From Polycladomyces zharkentensis (lineage in GTDB: Bacteria > Bacillota > Bacilli > Thermoactinomycetales > JIR-001): a stretch of DNA of 64,000 nucleotides. This document shows, in pieces, positions 35,002-43,543 of the stretch. Numbering within the stretch: position 1 is the first letter of the stretch; the number at the start of each line of letters is the position of its first letter. The notes beneath the pieces are model-generated. The model was not told the DNA's origin and made no database searches. It worked only from the letters and a program-made list of their open reading frames with translations. A program made the translations under genes and the position numbers. The stretch is taken from positions 558,280 through 622,279 of the forward strand of contig NZ_JAFHAP010000008.1 of NCBI RefSeq assembly GCF_016938855.1, read 5' to 3'.

Positions 35002-36528
35002 ATGAATCGAATGATCGCACTGGACGGTGAACATTTAACATTGGAAGCGTTTTCGGAAATCGTGCTTCACCGGACTCCGGCCTTTTTGAGCGTTGAAGCG
35101 ATCCGGCGCATGCACCGTTCCCGCGAGATGGTGGAACGCCTGATCGGGGAAAACCGGATCGTTTACGGCATCACCACCGGATTCGGCAAATTGTGCGACA
35201 CGATCATCGCACCGGAACAATCCGAACTGCTGCAACTGAACCTCATCCGTTCCCATGCGTGCGGCGTTGGCGACCCATTGCCGGAGGAAGTGGTGCGGGG
35301 CATGATGCTCCTTCGTGCCAATGCACTTGCCAAGGGGTACTCCGGGGTTCGTCCCGGCGTGGTGGAATGCCTGATCGAGTGGTTAAACCTCGGCCTCCAC
35401 CCCGTCGTACCCGCGCAAGGTTCACTGGGTGCCAGCGGCGACTTGGCCCCCCTCGCACATATGATCCTGCCCTTGCTCGGATACGGGGAAGTGTGGGTAA
35501 ACGGCAGACGGGAACCGGCTGAAGCGGTCTGGCGCGCGCAGGGACGGTCTCCTCTGCGGTTGGCGGCAAAAGAAGGGCTGGCGCTCATCAACGGTACGCA
35601 GATGATGACGAGTCTGCTCGCCCTTGGACTGTTGCAGGCGAAACAATTGATCTTGGCTGCCGACATTATCGGGGCGATGACGGTGGAAGCTCTGCGCGGC
35701 ATTCCACACGCCTTTCATCCCCTCCTGCACGAGGTTCGGGGTCAAATCGGACAGATCACCACCGCCGCCAATCTGCGCTCCCTGTTGGCGGACAGCGCCC
35801 AAGTGATGCAACCGGACGAAGTACGTGTGCAGGACGCTTACAGCCTGCGGTGCATACCGCAAGTCCACGGTGCATCCAAAGATGTCTACCATTATGTGAA
35901 AGACGTGGTATCCCGCGAATTGAACGCCGCAACCGATAACCCCCTCCTCTTTCCGGAAACGGGAGAAGCGGTCTCCGGGGGCAACTTTCACGGCCAACCG
36001 CTGGCGTTGGCGGCCGATTTTCTTACGATCGCCATGGCGGAGCTGGCCAATATCTCGGAGCGACGAACCGAACGGCTGGTCAACCCGCAACTGTCCGGAT
36101 TGCCCGCCTTTTTAACCAGCCAAAGCGGTCTGCATTCCGGTTACATGATCCTGCAATACGTCGCCGCCTCGCTCGTCTCCGAAAACAAAGGTCTCTGTCA
36201 TCCTGCATCGGTCGACTCCATCCCCTCTTCGGCCAACCAGGAGGATCACGTCAGCATGGGAGCCACAGCCGCCCGTAAACTGCATCATGTCCTGGACAAC
36301 GTCACCCGCGTACTGGCCATTGAGTACATCTGTGCAGGACAGGCGTTGGAGTTTGCAAAACAGCGGTTGGGGAAAGGAACACTGGCGGCATATCGATTGT
36401 TGAGGCAACACGTCCCGCCATTGGTGGAAGACCGAGAGGGCCATCGTGACATAGAAACGACCGCCCGATTGATACGCGACGGCCTGTTGGTCGAAGAAGC
36501 AGGGAAAACGGTACCGATCTCGTTGTAG
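35002..36528 (+). CDS. hutH: Histidine ammonia-lyase
   Basis: Converts L-histidine to trans-urocanate and ammonia, first step of histidine use. The 508-residue product is the usual length; the MIO cofactor forms from Ala-Ser-Gly in GSLGASGDLAPLAHM (near residue 145), and ATDNPLLF, HGQPLALAADF and SANQEDHVSMG follow. ATG 35002 has AAAGGAGTGACGC ahead. It is alone: hutU, hutI, hutG and hutP are not in the window. A nested hairpin with T-run in the leader suggests attenuation control. Confidence 0.95.
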   Translation: MNRMIALDGEHLTLEAFSEIVLHRTPAFLSVEAIRRMHRSREMVERLIGENRIVYGITTGFGKLCDTIIAPEQSELLQLNLIRSHACGVGDPLPEEVVRGMMLLRANALAKGYSGVRPGVVECLIEWLNLGLHPVVPAQGSLGASGDLAPLAHMILPLLGYGEVWVNGRREPAEAVWRAQGRSPLRLAAKEGLALINGTQMMTSLLALGLLQAKQLILAADIIGAMTVEALRGIPHAFHPLLHEVRGQIGQITTAANLRSLLADSAQVMQPDEVRVQDAYSLRCIPQVHGASKDVYHYVKDVVSRELNAATDNPLLFPETGEAVSGGNFHGQPLALAADFLTIAMAELANISERRTERLVNPQLSGLPAFLTSQSGLHSGYMILQYVAASLVSENKGLCHPASVDSIPSSANQEDHVSMGATAARKLHHVLDNVTRVLAIEYICAGQALEFAKQRLGKGTLAAYRLLRQHVPPLVEDREGHRDIETTARLIRDGLLVEEAGKTVPISL

Positions 36529-36647
36529 GTCTGTGTTGGGAATCACACGCTTGCAAGGTTGGAATTCTTGGAGCGTACGCTTCCGCAATCGCAGGACGAC
36601 GACCCATTTGCGGGCTGTCTCATCAGCCCGTCCCATGCAGTTCCACA

Positions 36648-36744
36648 ACCCGGGATGGATGTGGGTTAGGCGCCATGAAGCGCGAAGCCCACGGCGACCA
36701 AAGGGTGTGCCTCTGGTGCTTCAGCCGTGTGGAGGAAGTCACAA
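36648..36744 (-). repeat. Dispersed repeat, copy C (short form)
   Basis: Inverted relative to copies A and B and limited to their first half: GGATGGATGTGGGTT, CGCCATGAAGCGCGAAGCC, GACCAAAGGG, GGTGCTTCAGCCGTGTGG and ending AAGTCAC. The hairpin half is absent. Confidence 0.65.
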
Positions 36745-36881
36745 TGGAATTAAGTTAGTTCTGTGAATTTCGTGTTTATATACCACACAAAGGGATAACA
36801 AACCAGCAAATCACACCATTTATCGTTTATCGATAAATCCGCTGATCCAGCAAAGAGCGACGTTTCTGGTCATTCACCAAC

Positions 36882-36929
36882 AAAAAAGAAAGGTGTTCCT
36901 TTTTCCGAATGGGAGGAAGAAGGAACACC
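36882..36929 (-). terminator. Terminator of the metallophosphoesterase gene
   Basis: On the minus strand GGTGTTCCTT...AAGGAACACC is followed by TTTCTTTTTTG. It starts 27 bases after the gene's stop. Confidence 0.85.
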
Positions 36930-36955
36930 CGATTGAGATTTGACGGATCAACGAC

Positions 36956-37714
36956 CTAGTCGTTCCTGTGATCCATTTCCGGCACCTTCACCTGTACCGG
37001 CCGAAAATCCAGATAATCGCACGCAACCAGTTGCAGCTCAATCCCTTCGTATTCTCCTTGCACCGCTTCGTCGGCCGCTTTGCCGTGCATGTGACCGTAC
37101 ACACAGGTGGCAACGCCAAATTCCTTCATCACGTCAAAAAAACCCGAGCCGCGGACATGCTTGGTGACCGGCGGATAGTGGAGCATCACGATGATCGGCT
37201 TGTCCGGTTCCGCTTTCACCGCCGCTTCCAATGCAAGCCGCAGGCGCCCCACCTGCCGTTCGTAGATCGGCCGATCCCGCTCTTCATCCCAAAAACGATG
37301 GTCCCCCGGCAAAGTCCAACCGCGCGTGCCGGCCACGACACACCCTTCCACCACCGTGTAATCGGCATCAATCCAGTACATTCCCTCCGGCAGCGCTTCG
37401 CGCACCTTTTTTTTGCTGGAAACGTAATAGCAGTGATTGCCGGGAGAGAGAACCTTTTTTCCCGGCAGTTGGGCGATCCAGCCAAAATCGTTTTTCGCCG
37501 TTTCGATTTTCATCGCCCAACTGATATCTCCAGGGATCAGTACCGTATCCTCCGGTTTTACCACTTCCAACCACTGATCCCGGATGCGGTCGTAGTGACG
37601 ATCCCAGCCAAACACATCCATCGGCTTGGACACGTCACGGTCATGGTCGATCCCGTACAATGTCACCGGTTTGTTGAATGACAAATGCAAATCGCTGATG
37701 GCATAGATGGTCAA
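36956..37714 (-). CDS. Calcineurin-like metallophosphoesterase
   Basis: A 252-residue two-metal phosphoesterase with the family motifs in order: ISDLHLSF near the N-terminus, IPGDISWAMKIE, SPGNHCYYVSS, MLHYPPV and YGHMHGKAAD. Substrate unknown; related stand-alone proteins in Firmicutes act on small phosphodiesters or nucleotides. ATG 37714 has no strong ribosome site (GGGCGTG lies 13 bases ahead). It is a single-gene unit with its own terminator, divergent from the GDSL hydrolase gene. Confidence 0.88.
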   Translation of the reverse strand: MTIYAISDLHLSFNKPVTLYGIDHDRDVSKPMDVFGWDRHYDRIRDQWLEVVKPEDTVLIPGDISWAMKIETAKNDFGWIAQLPGKKVLSPGNHCYYVSSKKKVREALPEGMYWIDADYTVVEGCVVAGTRGWTLPGDHRFWDEERDRPIYERQVGRLRLALEAAVKAEPDKPIIVMLHYPPVTKHVRGSGFFDVMKEFGVATCVYGHMHGKAADEAVQGEYEGIELQLVACDYLDFRPVQVKVPEMDHRND

Positions 37715-37838
37715 TCTGGTACACGCCCTTCTCCTGACTTGAAACTGTTGCCATTATACCACGAAAGCCCTACCTTTTCTTCCTGTCTCGACATATTCAT
37801 ATAACAGGAATCGAATCGACTCCGGGGGGAGGGAGGCG

Positions 37839-38495
37839 ATGGCACAACCTTTTGTTTACACCGCATTGGGCGACTCCATCACTGCCGGGTACAACGCACC
37901 CCGCCGTCGGGGATATGCGCATCGGCTGACCAGACGGTTGAAATACCAGGGACTTCCGGCCAAATTATACACCATCTGCATGAAAGGCTGGACGAGCGGA
38001 GATTTGCTCTTTGCATCCGCATGGCCTTCAAACCGTCTGGCCATCCGAAACGCCCATCTGATTACGGTGTACGTCGGAGGCAATGATCTCATTTTTGCCC
38101 ATGTCAAATATCTGCTGACCCGCAATCCAAATGTGTTCAGTCAAGTGATCGCCACCTACGGAAACAACCTGCAACATCTGTACAAGCGAATCCGCAGGCT
38201 GTCCTCCGCTCCCGTTTATGCCTTGAACCTTTACAATCCGTTTCCCCATTCGGTATTGCCCAACACCTTGGTGCCCGCACTCAACCAAATGACTGCCGAT
38301 GTATCCGCGCGTTGGGACATCACCGTCGTCAACATTTACGAATCGTTTCAAGGAATGGAACCCCTGCTGATTGACGGATACCAAACCGGCCGATTGGAGA
38401 ACTATGTGCCCATCATCTCCCGAAACCCCGTACACCCCAATGAACACGGACATGAGCAGATCGCACGGGAACTGTGGGAGACGATCTCGGATTAG
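37839..38495 (+). CDS. SGNH/GDSL-type lipase/esterase
   Basis: A 218-residue SGNH hydrolase with block I LGDSITAGY (nucleophile Ser near residue 13), block III VYVGGNDLIF near residue 72 and block V NPVHPNEHGHEQIA with the catalytic Asp/His pair replaced by the common HPNxxGH form near residue 200. No signal peptide, so it is probably cytoplasmic; close to the Bacillus YpmR/lysophospholipase-like group. ATG 37839 follows GGGAGGGAGGCG. Confidence 0.88.
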   Translation: MAQPFVYTALGDSITAGYNAPRRRGYAHRLTRRLKYQGLPAKLYTICMKGWTSGDLLFASAWPSNRLAIRNAHLITVYVGGNDLIFAHVKYLLTRNPNVFSQVIATYGNNLQHLYKRIRRLSSAPVYALNLYNPFPHSVLPNTLVPALNQMTADVSARWDITVVNIYESFQGMEPLLIDGYQTGRLENYVPIISRNPVHPNEHGHEQIARELWETISD

Positions 38496-38543
38496 TGGCA
38501 TAAAAACAGCGACCGCACCCTCACGGGGTACGGCCGCAAACGA

Positions 38544-41500
38544 TCACGAACAACCGGTGGTGGCGCCGCAATCGAGACAGACATAGCAGGAGCCATTCCG
38601 TTTGGTCATGCCTCCGCACTCAATACACAACGGTGCGCCGCTGCTGGCCCGAATCGCGTCGATGTTCTGGTCGTTGCCGGGTTCCTGCGCTCCGGTCACT
38701 TCACGGTATCCCTGTTCCACTTCCGCCGATGCCCGGGTGGAGCTTGTTTCCTCCCTGGTCTCGGCTTGTTGTTTTCGTTTTTGCTCGTTGACATAACAAC
38801 GCAGTTCTTCCTTTTTCGGCGGCACTTGTACGAAATCGGTGCGACCCAGGTATTCCATGCCCAACAGGCGAAACACGTAATCGATCACGGACGTGGCCAT
38901 CTTGATGTTGGGATGGTCTACCGTACCGGCCGGTTCAAAGCGGGTAAACGTCATGGAATTGACGTATTTCTCCAACGGAACACCATGTTGCAGACCGAGC
39001 GAGACTGCCACGGCGAAGGCGTCCAGCAAACCGCGCATCGTGCTTCCCGCCTTGTGCATGTCGATGAAAATCTCACCCAGCGAGCCGTCCGGATACTCCC
39101 CGGTACGGACGAACACCTTTTGACCCGCGATGCGTGCTTCCTGCGTAAATCCTTCGCGTTTGCGCGGGAGGCGACGCCGCACGCTGGGAACGTGGCCGTC
39201 AGCGAACACTTCGCGCAGCTGGGAAGCTGCGGCATAGGCTTCTGCCGTTTCAGGCACTTCCGTCGGCTCTTCTTCTTTCTCCCGCTTGTCGCCCCGGGTG
39301 TTGAGCGGTTGTGAGCTCTTCGAACCGTCACGGTAGAGTGCCACCGCCTTGAGTCCCAGTTTCCAGCCTTCCAGGTAGGCATGGCAAATATCCTCCACCG
39401 TGGCCGATTCCGGCATGTTGATCGTTTTGGAGATCGCACCGCTCAGGAACGGCTGGGCGGCCGCCATCATCCGCAGGTGGCCCATGTAGTGGATGAACCG
39501 CGTACCGTGTTTACCGCATTTATTTGCGGTATCGAATACGGGGTAGTGTTCCTTTTTCAGGTGAGGTGCCCCCTCGATCGTCATCATGCCGCAGATGACG
39601 TCGTTGGCTTCCTCGATCTGCTCCTGGTTGAAGCCGAGTTCCCGCAGGAGATTGAAATCCGGCGCATTGTACTCTTCCGGTTGGAAGCCGAGCCGTTGCA
39701 GGGTTTCCTCACCCAAAGTCCACACCGTGAACGCATACGGCAATTCAAACACGGTGGGCAGCTTTTCTTCCACCTTCCGCAAATCGTCATCGGTAAACCC
39801 TTTTTCCTTCAGCGTCTCGCGGTTGATGTGCGGAGCGCCGTCCAGGGTCAGCGTACCGATCACGTAGCGCAGGATATCCTCGATTTGTTCCTCGGTGTAG
39901 CCCAGATTTTTCAGTGCCGGACGGATGGATTGGTTGGCGATTTTGAAATACCCGCCGCCGGCCAGCTTTTTGAATTTCACCAAGGCGAAATCCGGCTCAA
40001 TCCCCGTCGTGTCGCAATCCATCAACAAACCGATCGTGCCCGTCGGCGCAAGCAATGTGGTCTGAGCGTTACGATACCCGTATTGTTCACCCATCTTCAG
40101 TGCCTCGTCCCAACTTTCCCGTGCCGCCTCAAGCAGATCCGGCGGGCACTTGGTCGGATGGATCCCCATCGGGGTGATCGTCAATCCTTCATATTCCTCC
40201 GCGGGAGCGTTGTACGCCGCACGCCGGTGGTTGCGGATCACGCGCAACATGTGCTCCCGGTTGATCGGAAAGGCTTTGAACGGTCCCAGCTCTTTGGCCA
40301 TCTCAGCCGAGGTGGCATACGCGGTTCCGGTCATGATCGCCGTGATCGCGCCGGTGATCGCCAATGCCTCTTCGGAGTCATAGGGGATGCCGGAGACCAT
40401 CAACAGCGTACCGATGTTGGCATACCCCAGCCCCAGTGTACGGTATTCATAGGAGAGCTTGGCGATTTCCCGGGACGGATATTGCGCCATCAGTACCGAG
40501 ATCTCCAGCACGATCGTCCAGAGGCGCACCGCGTGTTTGAACGCCGGGATGTCAAACTGGCGACTGTCCGCGTCGAAAAACTTCATCAGGTTGAGCGACG
40601 CCAAGTTACACGCCGTATTGTCGAGGAACATGTACTCCGAGCACGGGTTGGAGGCATTGATCCGGTTGTGGCGTGCACCCACTTGGCCGTCCATCCCGGC
40701 CGGGCAGGTGTGCCATTCGTTGATCGTGCCGTCATATTGCACGCCGGGATCAGCACATTCCCATGCGGCTTGTCCGATCTGCCGCCACAAATCGCGGGCG
40801 GAGACGACTTTGGCCGTTTTGCCGTTGGTACGGTATTTGAGCGCCCAGCCGCCGTCTTCCTCCAGCGCTTTAAAGAACTCATGCGGGACGCGTACCGAGT
40901 TGTTGGAGTTTTGACCGGATACCGTCTCATACGCTTCGCCGTTGAACGAAGGATCGTATCCGGCGGCGATCAACGCGCGCACTTTTTTCTCTTCGTTGGA
41001 TTTCCAGTTGATGAACTCCTCCACATCCGGGTGGTCGATGTCCAAACAGACCATTTTGGCCGCCCGACGGGTCGTTCCACCCGACTTGATCGCACCGGCG
41101 GCTCGGTCACCGATTTTGAGGAACGACAGCAATCCCGATGAGGTGCCCCCGCCGGAAAGCGGTTCACCCTTGCCGCGGATGTTGGAGAAGTTGGTGCCCG
41201 TTCCGCTTCCGTATTTGAACAGGCGGGCTTCACGCACCCACAGGTCCATGATGCCGCCTTCGTTCACCAGATCGTCCTCGACGGACTGGATGAAACAGGC
41301 GTGCGGCTGCGGCCGGCTGTAGGCGTCTTCCCCCTGTTTCAGTTCTTCCGTTTCGGGGTCGACGTAATAGTGGCCCTGTGGTTTCCCCTTGATGCCGTAG
41401 GCATAGGCCAGCCCCGTGTTAAACCATTGCGGCGAGTTGGGTGCGGCCATCTGATGCAACATCATGTACACCAATTCATCGTAAAACGCCTGCGCGTCCT

Positions 41501-41909
41501 CTTCGGTATCAAAATAGCCGTAACGCTCTCCCCAATCCCGCCAGCAACCGGCCAGACGGTGAACCACCTGCTTGACGCTCGTTTCCGGTCCGGTTACCGG
41601 CTGACCGTTTTCATCCAAGATCGGATTGCCGTTTTCATCCTTCTGCGGAACACCGGCTTTTCGGAAATACTTCGAGATCATGATATCGGCCGCCACCTGC
41701 GACCATGCTTTGGGCACTTCCGCCCCCTTCATCTCAAACACAACCGAACCATCCGGGTTGGTGATCCGACAGTCCCGTTTCACATACTCTACGGAGTCGA
41801 AAGGATCTTCTCCCGGACGGGTAAAGTATCGTTTGATTTTCACTCCGAAATCCTCCTCATGATCGCTTTTTTCTTTCGTTTCATCATGGTTGGTTGATGC
41901 AATCACCAT
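38544..41909 (-). CDS. nrdJ: Vitamin B12-dependent ribonucleotide reductase (class II)
   Basis: Reduces ribonucleotides to deoxyribonucleotides using adenosylcobalamin. The 1121-residue product is the long class II form: active-site region NPCSEYMFLDNTACNLASLN (near residue 420), LLAPTGTIGLLMDCDTTGIE, ALYRDGSKSSQPLN, and a C-terminal zinc ribbon/thiol region CIECGG...CYVCLDCGATTGCS that re-reduces the active site. ATG 41909 has no strong ribosome site. Two NrdR boxes surround its -10 element, so expression should respond to dNTP pools. No class I nrdAB is seen here. Confidence 0.95.
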   Translation of the reverse strand: MVIASTNHDETKEKSDHEEDFGVKIKRYFTRPGEDPFDSVEYVKRDCRITNPDGSVVFEMKGAEVPKAWSQVAADIMISKYFRKAGVPQKDENGNPILDENGQPVTGPETSVKQVVHRLAGCWRDWGERYGYFDTEEDAQAFYDELVYMMLHQMAAPNSPQWFNTGLAYAYGIKGKPQGHYYVDPETEELKQGEDAYSRPQPHACFIQSVEDDLVNEGGIMDLWVREARLFKYGSGTGTNFSNIRGKGEPLSGGGTSSGLLSFLKIGDRAAGAIKSGGTTRRAAKMVCLDIDHPDVEEFINWKSNEEKKVRALIAAGYDPSFNGEAYETVSGQNSNNSVRVPHEFFKALEEDGGWALKYRTNGKTAKVVSARDLWRQIGQAAWECADPGVQYDGTINEWHTCPAGMDGQVGARHNRINASNPCSEYMFLDNTACNLASLNLMKFFDADSRQFDIPAFKHAVRLWTIVLEISVLMAQYPSREIAKLSYEYRTLGLGYANIGTLLMVSGIPYDSEEALAITGAITAIMTGTAYATSAEMAKELGPFKAFPINREHMLRVIRNHRRAAYNAPAEEYEGLTITPMGIHPTKCPPDLLEAARESWDEALKMGEQYGYRNAQTTLLAPTGTIGLLMDCDTTGIEPDFALVKFKKLAGGGYFKIANQSIRPALKNLGYTEEQIEDILRYVIGTLTLDGAPHINRETLKEKGFTDDDLRKVEEKLPTVFELPYAFTVWTLGEETLQRLGFQPEEYNAPDFNLLRELGFNQEQIEEANDVICGMMTIEGAPHLKKEHYPVFDTANKCGKHGTRFIHYMGHLRMMAAAQPFLSGAISKTINMPESATVEDICHAYLEGWKLGLKAVALYRDGSKSSQPLNTRGDKREKEEEPTEVPETAEAYAAASQLREVFADGHVPSVRRRLPRKREGFTQEARIAGQKVFVRTGEYPDGSLGEIFIDMHKAGSTMRGLLDAFAVAVSLGLQHGVPLEKYVNSMTFTRFEPAGTVDHPNIKMATSVIDYVFRLLGMEYLGRTDFVQVPPKKEELRCYVNEQKRKQQAETREETSSTRASAEVEQGYREVTGAQEPGNDQNIDAIRASSGAPLCIECGGMTKRNGSCYVCLDCGATTGCS

Positions 41910-41915
41910 TCATTT

Positions 41916-41962
41916 CGCAATATGTAGGTGTAAGCTTATTATACCACTACTACATATTGTGT
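41916..41962 (-). promoter_or_regulatory. nrdJ promoter with tandem NrdR boxes
   Basis: On the minus strand ACACAATATGTAGTAG (41962-41947) and ACACCTACATATTGCG (41931-41916) resemble the NrdR box, with centres exactly 31 bases apart, the three-turn spacing known for NrdR operators. The -10 element TATAAT in TGGTATAAT (41943-41938) lies between them. Binding would cover the promoter. Confidence 0.8.
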
Positions 41963-42221
41963 AAAATTTGCATTTTGCCGATTGCGAGCGAATGATGCGC
42001 ACCTGTTTGTCCCTGGTGGTGCTCACTCGTTATAACCGTGGATTTTCCGGTTTGATTTTCTTCCTATCCTCCCCAGTCTGACCGGAAAGCACCGTTGTTT
42101 CGATTTTTGAGAAAAGGTTGTCAACTGCCGCAACTTCATGCAAACTAAAACGTATATGGTGGATGAAGAAGCGGGAAATATGATTTCCCCGACAAATAAC
42201 TGGGACAAGGAGGCCAAACGC

Positions 42222-43061
42222 ATGACCATTCTTTTCAACGACCAATTGATCGCGCGTGACGAGGCGCGTGTGGACGTGGAAGACCGCGGATACCAGTTCG
42301 GCGACGGTGTATATGAAGTGATCCGTGTTTACGGCGGCCACCCCTTCTGCCTGGAAGAGCATCTCGACCGCCTGGAACGAAGCGCTCGGGAAATCCGCAT
42401 GCCGTTGCCGTATTCCCGAGAGAAGACGGAACACCTGCTGCTGCAATTGATCGAAGCCGATCATCTCAAAGAGGGCTACCTGTATGTACAGATCACACGT
42501 GGCGTCGCCCCTCGGGATCATGCGTTTCCGTCCAAGAGCGAACCGGTGTTGACGGCCTATGCCGTTGAATCACAACGCCCCACCGATCTGATGAAAAACG
42601 GCATCCGCGCCATTACACAGGAAGACATCCGCTGGTTGCGCTGCGACATCAAAAGCCTCAACCTGCTGGGCGCGGTATTGGCCAAACAAGCTGCGGTGGA
42701 TGCCGGCGCGCAGGAAGCGATTTTGCATCGGAACGGAACGGTGACGGAAGGCAGTGCCACCAACGTGTTCATCGTCAAGGACAACACCTTGTGGACACAT
42801 CCCGCCAACCACCTCATTTTACACGGAATCACACGTGCCGTCACCTTGAAATTGGCGGAAAAAGAAGGGATTCCCGTTCGCGAGGAGGCATTTTCTTTGG
42901 AAGACCTCCGTTCCGCTGACGAAGTCTTCATCACCAGTACGACCAAAGAAATCGTACCGGTTGTAGCGGTGGACGGCATCCCCGTCGGGACGGGCCAACC
43001 GGGATTGGTGACGCGGAAACTTCAGCAGGCCTTTGAACAAAAAATCGGTGTCTCGGTGTAA
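42222..43061 (+). CDS. dat: D-amino-acid transaminase
   Basis: PLP enzyme that makes D-glutamate from D-alanine and 2-oxoglutarate, for peptidoglycan. The 279-residue length fits Bacillus Dat; fold-type IV pieces are YQFGDGVYEVIRVYGG near residue 30, the PLP lysine in DIKSLNLLGAVLAKQ near residue 146, and GTVTEGSATNVFIV near residue 175. ATG 42222 follows AAGGAGGCCAAACGC; the frame is open to 42138. Branched-chain aminotransferase or ADC lyase of the same fold are less likely given the overall match. Confidence 0.92.
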   Translation: MTILFNDQLIARDEARVDVEDRGYQFGDGVYEVIRVYGGHPFCLEEHLDRLERSAREIRMPLPYSREKTEHLLLQLIEADHLKEGYLYVQITRGVAPRDHAFPSKSEPVLTAYAVESQRPTDLMKNGIRAITQEDIRWLRCDIKSLNLLGAVLAKQAAVDAGAQEAILHRNGTVTEGSATNVFIVKDNTLWTHPANHLILHGITRAVTLKLAEKEGIPVREEAFSLEDLRSADEVFITSTTKEIVPVVAVDGIPVGTGQPGLVTRKLQQAFEQKIGVSV

Positions 43062-43154
43062 CCGACCACCTGTTCACCCGACATGATCCATCACCTGCCC
43101 GTCACAGGTTTCCTGTCCATCTCCGCGAAAACCTCCAACCATCTTTTCCCGTTA

Positions 43155-43163
43155 TGGTATAAT
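43155..43163 (+). promoter_or_regulatory. Extended -10 promoter
   Basis: TGGTATAAT has a perfect extended -10 element 32 bases before the TTG start of the small gene at 43195. No good -35 is present. Confidence 0.6.
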
Positions 43164-43194
43164 ACGTACATGCTTTGACGGGAGGATGCGAGAA

Positions 43195-43470
43195 TTGAAA
43201 AGAAGACGGAGGGAGCCGACCGACATGGGCGGTGTCAAAAATATCTTTGAGGTGATCCGGGGCCGTGAAGAAGATATGAAAAAACAGCTTCAGCAGGCCC
43301 TGGAGTACATCGTCAAAGAAAGCGAACATTACGAAGGCATGGTTTTGGTGGCCATCGACAAAGACGGCCAACCGATCATCCACACGGTTGGCGTCAATGT
43401 GTTTGAGGCGGTCGGCTTGATGGAGCTGGGAAAACAGATCATTTTGTCCGAAGAACCGGACGTGCCGTGA
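43195..43470 (+). CDS. Small hypothetical protein
   Basis: A 91-residue soluble protein: basic N-terminus (KRRRREP), an amphipathic helix (EEDMKKQLQQALEYIVKESE) and a C-terminal part with two beta strands and a helix (MVLVAIDKDGQPIIHTVGVN). No family is recognised. TTG 43195 is preferred because GGAGG is eight bases ahead; ATG 43186 abuts the ribosome site and ATG 43225 is a shorter option. It has its own promoter and terminator, which supports it being a real single gene. Confidence 0.65.
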   Translation: MKRRRREPTDMGGVKNIFEVIRGREEDMKKQLQQALEYIVKESEHYEGMVLVAIDKDGQPIIHTVGVNVFEAVGLMELGKQIILSEEPDVP

Positions 43471-43486
43471 ACAAATATACAAAGTG

Positions 43487-43512
43487 ACCCCCTGAGCTGC
43501 TCAGGGGGTTTC
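43487..43512 (+). terminator. Terminator between convergent genes
   Basis: ACCCCCTGAGC-T-GCTCAGGGGGT is a perfect stem followed by TTCATG, 16 bases after the small gene's stop. The T-run is short; it may also serve the leftward hydantoinase-type gene, which ends at 43544. Confidence 0.65.
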
Positions 43513-43543
43513 ATGTTATGAGCAAAGTCTCACAAAGGTGTAT

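Larger units (their letters stand above)
36529..36955. other. Spacer after hutH
   Basis: No gene. It holds a hairpin CGGGCTG-TCTCAT-CAGCCCG (36611-36630) that may weakly end hutH transcription, a short-form dispersed repeat (36648-36744) and the terminator of the leftward phosphoesterase gene (36882-36929). Confidence 0.6.
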
